A stretch of 9,616 bases of DNA from Erysipelothrix sp. (GTDB taxonomy: Bacteria; Bacillota_I; Bacilli_A; Erysipelotrichales; Erysipelotrichaceae), in contig JAAYNU010000128.1 in assembly GCA_012520695.1 (NCBI GenBank), forward strand, positions 1-9,616, in the 5' to 3' direction. The translations under genes and the position numbers were made by a program. The notes beneath the pieces were generated by a model. The model was not told the DNA's origin. It saw nothing but the letters and a program-made list of their open reading frames with translations, and did not search any database. The number at the start of each line of letters is the position of its first letter. Within the stretch, counting starts at the first letter, position 1. Shown here one piece after another: positions 5,615 through 9,616 of this stretch.

Positions 5615-6270
5615 CAGCCCAAACGATAGCCGAAACCATAAATTGTTTGGATGTTGAGACCCGGCATTTTCTTTCTAAGACGACGTAATGTATCATCGAC
5701 AACACGATCTGATCCAAAGTAGTTTGTTTCCCAGACATGCACTAAAATCTGCTCGCGCGTAAACGCAACCGAACGATTCTTCACAAACATCATGAGTAAA
5801 TCAAACTCTTTCGTTGTCAACTCCAACTCATCACCGTCTTTAAGAGCCTTACGTTGTTTTTCATCAATTACATAACCGTCTACCTCAGTTTGAACGTCCT
5901 GAGCATATGAGCGCTTAATAATATTGTTGACACGAAGCACTAACTCCTTAGGAGAGAATGGTTTCGTAATATAATCATCACTACCTTTTTCGAGTCCAAT
6001 AATACGATCGAACTCTTTATCTCGAGCAGACATAAAAATTACGGGCGTCGATGGCGCGTAATTTTTAATTCGCTCAATCAAGTCGAAACCTGATTTATTA
6101 TCAAGCATTATATCTAAAATCCACATATGAACATCATCATCATGGACATGAGCATTGGCTTCATCGTATGTAAAATACGAACGCACTTCATATCCAGCAT
6201 TCTCCAAGTAACTCTTAACGAGCTCGTTAAGGTCCTTCTCGTCTTCTACTATATTGATAACATATTTCAT
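5614..6270 (-). CDS. OmpR/PhoB-family response regulator, CssR-like
   Basis: A 218-residue regulator. The receiver domain (2-118) has Glu9/Asp10, phospho-acceptor Asp53 in ILDIMLD, Ser81 in FMSARD and Lys103 in TKPF. The winged-helix DNA-binding domain (about 128-218) has LTTKEFDLLMMF, then VWETNYFGSDRVVDDTLRRL and TIYGFGYRL. From memory the whole chain follows B. subtilis CssR closely (WILDIML, SARDxxxDRxxGLExGSxDYI, YFGxDRVVDD, KMPxLxxxTIYGFGYR). CssR activates htrA-type protease genes under secretion stress; no such target is in the window, so orthology is inference. The start follows AGGTGA by 4-5 nt. Only 11 nt separate it from glmM, leaving no room for a separate promoter apart from one inside glmM. 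Confidence 0.93.
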   Translation of the reverse strand: MKYVINIVEDEKDLNELVKSYLENAGYEVRSYFTYDEANAHVHDDDVHMWILDIMLDNKSGFDLIERIKNYAPSTPVIFMSARDKEFDRIIGLEKGSDDYITKPFSPKELVLRVNNIIKRSYAQDVQTEVDGYVIDEKQRKALKDGDELELTTKEFDLLMMFVKNRSVAFTREQILVHVWETNYFGSDRVVDDTLRRLRKKMPGLNIQTIYGFGYRLG

Positions 6271-6281
6271 AATATCACCTA

Positions 6282-7604
6282 TTATCCTATGGTCTTAACT
6301 ATACCAATCATATCACTGACGTGGCTTTCACACAAATCAATTGATTTGGCTTCAACCATGACACGTACTAATTCCTCAGTACCTGATGAACGAACCAAGA
6401 TGCGGCCATCATCACCTAAAGCAGTACTGATACGATCCATTGCACTGAGTACTTCTGGATGATTCATCGTTGCTACTTTATTCTCAACATGAATATTTTC
6501 CAGGATCTGAGGGAATCGAATAAATCCACTCGACAAGTCTTTTAATGACTGACCTGAGAGTGCTACAATTTCCGCTAAGATCAGTGCCGTTAAGACACCA
6601 TCACCCGTAGTTACATAGTCCTTCAAAATAATATGACCTGATTGCTCACCACCAAGTGAGAAATCATTTTCAATCATTGAGGCAAAAACATGCTTATCAC
6701 CAACGTCTGTTGAAACAAGCTCAATGTCGGCTTCCTTCATTGCATGAACGAAACCAAGGTTTGCCATGACAGTCGTTACGACAGTATTTTTCTTAAGACG
6801 GTTTCTTCGTTTTAAATCTTTTCCAAGGATATAGAGAATTGCATCACCATCCACCATATTTCCTTCATGATCAACTGCCAAGCAACGATCTGCATCACCA
6901 TCAAAGGCAAAGCCCATATCGTAACCTAAGCGCGTTAATTCTTTTTGCAATGATTCAGGGTGTGTTGAACCACAATCCGTGTTGATGTTGTATCCATCAG
7001 GATCATGATGCATTACGCGAACATTCGCACCTAAATCTTCAAATGCACGTTTCGCAGAAGATACTGCTGAACCGTTAGCACAGTCCAAGATAATTTTTAA
7101 ACCAGTGAGTGGTGTTTCAACGATTGATTCGATATGAGTGAGATAGTGATCAAGCCCTTCAGCGTAATCATAAACACGACCTACCGCATCACTTGATGCA
7201 TAATCAAGTTCGATTTCACCATCGATGAATGTTTCGATTTGCTCTTCCAATGCAGCATCAATCTTCATGCCCGTATTCGCAAAACACTTTAAACCATTAT
7301 CGCGATACGGATTGTGGCTTGCAGAAATCATCACTCCAGCACCAAACCCATCCATCTTCACTAGATGCGCTAAGGCCGGTGTAGCACATACACCAAGCAT
7401 GTACACATCTGCACCCATTGATGTTGCGCCTGCCGCTATGGCACTCGCAAACATCGTTGAGGACAAGCGTGTATCTTGTCCCACTACAATTTTCTTACCA
7501 CGGTTGACGCTTCCAAGGTATTGACCTACTTTTAGAGCAATATCCACATTCAAGCGCACGTTCGCTTCACCGCGAATACCATCAGTTCCAAAATACTTAC
7601 CCAT
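6282..7604 (-). CDS. glmM: Phosphoglucosamine mutase
   Basis: A 440-residue cytosolic enzyme that converts glucosamine-6-phosphate to glucosamine-1-phosphate, supplying UDP-GlcNAc for peptidoglycan. Motifs appear in family order: KYFGTDGIRG at the N-terminus, catalytic Ser96 in ISASHNPYRDNG, metal loop DGDADR (Asp235, Asp237, Asp239), sugar-binding GGEQSGH at 318-324, and phosphate-binding RSSGTEELVRVMVE at 405-418. The length is normal (about 445-450). The start is fixed by the conserved MGKYFGTDG and by GAGG 6 nt upstream. It follows cdaR by 17 nt, the usual cdaA-cdaR-glmM order in Firmicutes, where CdaA and GlmM can bind each other and GlmM can restrain cyclase activity. Confidence 0.97.
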   Translation of the reverse strand: MGKYFGTDGIRGEANVRLNVDIALKVGQYLGSVNRGKKIVVGQDTRLSSTMFASAIAAGATSMGADVYMLGVCATPALAHLVKMDGFGAGVMISASHNPYRDNGLKCFANTGMKIDAALEEQIETFIDGEIELDYASSDAVGRVYDYAEGLDHYLTHIESIVETPLTGLKIILDCANGSAVSSAKRAFEDLGANVRVMHHDPDGYNINTDCGSTHPESLQKELTRLGYDMGFAFDGDADRCLAVDHEGNMVDGDAILYILGKDLKRRNRLKKNTVVTTVMANLGFVHAMKEADIELVSTDVGDKHVFASMIENDFSLGGEQSGHIILKDYVTTGDGVLTALILAEIVALSGQSLKDLSSGFIRFPQILENIHVENKVATMNHPEVLSAMDRISTALGDDGRILVRSSGTEELVRVMVEAKSIDLCESHVSDMIGIVKTIG

Positions 7605-7621
7605 AAAAAGCCTCTTTTCTA

Positions 7622-9004
7622 TTACTGTTTAATAACGTTAAATGATACATTTTCATCCGATGTTTTAATAGTGTATAAACCACTCTTACCATCAAGATAT
7701 TCCACGAATAATGGAAAGGATTGATTTTCCCCAACTTCAGCACTTCTTAAGTCTACATACACAAACACATTATCAATATCGAAATCATCGAGGTTTTCTT
7801 TGGTTCCGAATATTTCAAGATTTGTATATGGTTCGTCTTTACTTACAATTGCAAGTGATAAATGATTCACGTTGTTACGATAGTTGATAATGACATCCTC
7901 GAATACACGAGATTCACCCTCACCCAACTTCAGATCCACAGATACCTTAGAAACAGTAGCATGTCGAACCCCCGAAGGAAGGACGATGTTATGAACAAAC
8001 TTCGTATCCGATGTGAGCGTAGACGCTTTAATCGGGAATGAAATTTCAGTGATTTTGTCAAGCACAGATTGTGGTGCATAGATTGTCATCGCTTCATAGT
8101 TCATTGATAAGGACTTAACGGCTTTACCATCAGGAATAACTCCCTCAAATACAGGTTTAATCGGCACAACTTTATTTGGCGAAGATATATCAACACTGAC
8201 ATTCACAGTCGATGGAATAATATCCACTGACTTCAATAATTCTCCATTTTCATCATAAGCTACAATTTTCGCTTCTGTTTCAAATGATGTCGTTTGATTT
8301 CCTACATCGATCAATGCACGAACGAATGAAATCTTATCCATTGTTTCGTTTGATGCTTTAATCGTTACATCACGCTGACTCAAGACTGGCTCCCCCAATA
8401 CATATTGAGAACCTAAATCCTTTTGATTAATAAAATCATAACTCAACTGCATCGTTCTCGCTTGCTTAGCAGCGATTGTGATTGTTGCTGTTCCCGGTTC
8501 AGTGAATGCTCGAACACGAGGAGATATTTGACTTACCTTGTAGGTAACTTGGTGAGTTCCCTCACTGTATCCACGAAGATCCAATTCAACTTGGAAATCA
8601 TCTTGTGGGTTAACCATGGAAACATCTGAATAGTCTCCGACAAGCGTTAGGTCAATTGTTTCATCATAACCACTAACTTCATACATCTCAGTATTAAAGT
8701 TCACATTAACCGGAACATCCGTAACCTTCGTGGAGAAGGATGTGATTGCTCCTGTAACGTTTTGGTTGAATGCAAGATAAACTAACAAGGCTAATCCAAA
8801 CGCAACGAATACACCGTGACGCGGATTAAACAGAATACGATCAACCCAAGAACTAAACCAGTTCAATACGCGCATGACACCATCCCATAAGGAAGCATAG
8901 CGCTTTGAAATTTTCTCTGACTGCTCCGCAATTATTTGCGCTAATTCAGTCTTGTCTTCATGATCCATTTTATTTTTATCATTTTTATTTTTCTTCAGTT
9001 TCAT
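7622..9004 (-). CDS. cdaR: YbbR-domain protein CdaR, regulator of CdaA
   Basis: A 460-residue protein with one membrane helix (about 64-80, GVFVAFGLALLVYLAF), which leaves the long C-terminal part outside the cell. That part carries repeated YbbR-type beta modules, roughly four between 85 and 455, as in B. subtilis CdaR/YbbR. CdaR modulates the di-adenylate cyclase CdaA encoded just upstream. The cytoplasmic N-terminus is about 60 residues, very Lys/Asp-rich at first (MKLKKNKNDKNKMDHEDK) and then helical. In B. subtilis CdaR, as I recall, the helix is near the N-terminus. The ideal Shine-Dalgarno at 9010-9017 supports the long form over Met13 or Met44. It overlaps the end of cdaA by 20 nt in another frame. 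Confidence 0.93.
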   Translation of the reverse strand: MKLKKNKNDKNKMDHEDKTELAQIIAEQSEKISKRYASLWDGVMRVLNWFSSWVDRILFNPRHGVFVAFGLALLVYLAFNQNVTGAITSFSTKVTDVPVNVNFNTEMYEVSGYDETIDLTLVGDYSDVSMVNPQDDFQVELDLRGYSEGTHQVTYKVSQISPRVRAFTEPGTATITIAAKQARTMQLSYDFINQKDLGSQYVLGEPVLSQRDVTIKASNETMDKISFVRALIDVGNQTTSFETEAKIVAYDENGELLKSVDIIPSTVNVSVDISSPNKVVPIKPVFEGVIPDGKAVKSLSMNYEAMTIYAPQSVLDKITEISFPIKASTLTSDTKFVHNIVLPSGVRHATVSKVSVDLKLGEGESRVFEDVIINYRNNVNHLSLAIVSKDEPYTNLEIFGTKENLDDFDIDNVFVYVDLRSAEVGENQSFPLFVEYLDGKSGLYTIKTSDENVSFNVIKQ

Positions 9005-9616
9005 CTAAGTCACCTCCGATTTCACTTTTCTTAACTTCTTTAACCTTAGTAACTTTAGGTTTTGAAGGTGATACCTCATCAGTATCTTTGACGTTCGCTT
9101 TAACAGGAGGTTTCGGCTCAATTGTTTCTTCAACGATTTCGATTGTTTCATCTACAATAGGAGTTTCATCTTCAACGAACACGATGGGTTCTTCTTCGTC
9201 AGTAGGTTTATCATCTAGTGCTGGTTTTTCTTCCTTTGCCTTAGATTTCTTAGATTCAGCTTTGTCCTTTTTAGGTTTCTTTCTGAAGATACCCATGAGT
9301 TTGGAGAAGTCTGGTTTCTCTTCTGTTTCGTCATCTGCTGGTTTACGAGCAGGAATTTCTAGACCTTCAACCTTCTCAACCTTAATTGGATCAAGGTTCA
9401 AATGAGAAAGGTGTAAACGACGTTGACGACGAGAACTGAGTGATTGACTCACTTCCTTCTCACTGTTTTGAATGAGTAGGTTTAGATAGTCACGTAGACT
9501 TACCTCATCCATCTCACGAAGACGACCCGCTTCCGCTACGGAAATACGACCCGTTTCTTCTGAAACGATAATGGTGATTGAATCCGTAACCTCAGATAAA
9601 CCGATGGCAGCACGGT
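8985..9616 (-). CDS. cdaA: Di-adenylate cyclase CdaA, C-terminal part (runs off the window)
   Basis: The frame stays open from the stop at 8985-8987 to the right edge, so the 5' part (membrane helices and most of the DAC domain) is missing; 209 residues are visible. The first 50 or so match the end of a DAC (DisA_N) domain: RAAIGLSEVTDSITIIVSEE, then GRISVAEAGRLR. CdaA makes c-di-AMP from two ATP at the membrane. After the domain comes a tail of about 155 residues: a basic patch (SSRRQRRLHL), a Lys-rich stretch (FRKKPKKDKAESKKSKAKEE) and a long Glu/Asp/Pro/Val-rich segment, ending DETEEK. B. subtilis CdaA ends soon after its domain, so this tail is unusual. An internal Met at 9512 is not the start. 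The end overlaps cdaR by 20 nt. Confidence 0.93.
   Translation of the reverse strand, partial: RAAIGLSEVTDSITIIVSEETGRISVAEAGRLREMDEVSLRDYLNLLIQNSEKEVSQSLSSRRQRRLHLSHLNLDPIKVEKVEGLEIPARKPADDETEEKPDFSKLMGIFRKKPKKDKAESKKSKAKEEKPALDDKPTDEEEPIVFVEDETPIVDETIEIVEETIEPKPPVKANVKDTDEVSPSKPKVTKVKEVKKSEIGGDLDETEEK
9010..9017 (-). promoter_or_regulatory. Strong Shine-Dalgarno of cdaR within the cdaA coding end
   Basis: The minus strand reads GGAGGTGA, near-perfect complementarity to the 16S anti-Shine-Dalgarno, five nucleotides before the ATG at 9004. It decides the cdaR start and shows that this downstream cistron is set up for efficient initiation despite overlapping cdaA. Confidence 0.85.

Noticed and set aside
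8905..9405. Plus-strand 166-residue Ser/Phe-rich open frame
   Set aside because: It is the antisense shadow of the low-complexity cdaA tail and the cdaR start; the Ser repeats come from complementing Glu/Lys/Asp codons, and no Shine-Dalgarno is seen.
1..9616. Search for CRISPR arrays, tRNA or rRNA genes, insertion sequences and phage genes
   Set aside because: No regularly spaced repeats, cloverleaf-like segments, transposase motifs or terminal repeats were noticed by eye in any region.

Overview
The window comes from the chromosome of a low-GC Gram-positive bacterium (Firmicutes in the broad sense). TGA is used as a stop (maf and the response regulator end with it) and tryptophan is read from TGG, so the code is standard. 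The gene content (CdaA-CdaR-GlmM, a CssRS-type two-component system, Maf, an Eis-like acetyltransferase) and protein style suggest an Erysipelothrix-like member of the Erysipelotrichia. That placement is inference from memory; no 16S or other marker is present.

Left part (1-1740) is a patchwork of small, independently transcribed genes. A two-helix DUF3955-like membrane protein (minus strand) is flanked by a strong terminator and by a promoter whose upstream half is covered by a perfect 9-bp inverted repeat resembling a YtrA-type (GntR) operator. Next is an unrecognised 70-residue minus-strand gene. It is divergent from a plus-strand DUF1801-family gene that is broken by a one-base shift in a run of five A. 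A nicotinamidase/isochorismatase-family hydrolase follows and ends in a textbook terminator.

Right part (1739-9616) is entirely minus strand. Reading in the direction of transcription from the right edge: cdaA (partial, 3' end), cdaR, glmM, a response regulator, a histidine kinase, a NYN/OST-HTH protein and maf, then a rho-independent terminator directly after the maf stop. Gaps in this series are at most 17 nt and most junctions overlap, so it reads as one seven-gene operon. An Eis-like GNAT acetyltransferase lies beyond that terminator and is probably its own unit.

The operon starts from the known module of di-adenylate cyclase, its membrane regulator and phosphoglucosamine mutase, which ties c-di-AMP to cell-wall precursor supply. 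Here it continues without a break into a two-component system resembling B. subtilis CssRS (secretion stress), then into a putative RNA-directed nuclease/RNA-binding protein and a nucleotide-pool pyrophosphatase. The observations most worth following are the extension of the c-di-AMP operon, the long charged tail on CdaA, the long cytoplasmic N-terminus on CdaR, the DUF1801 frameshift, and the YtrA-like operator.
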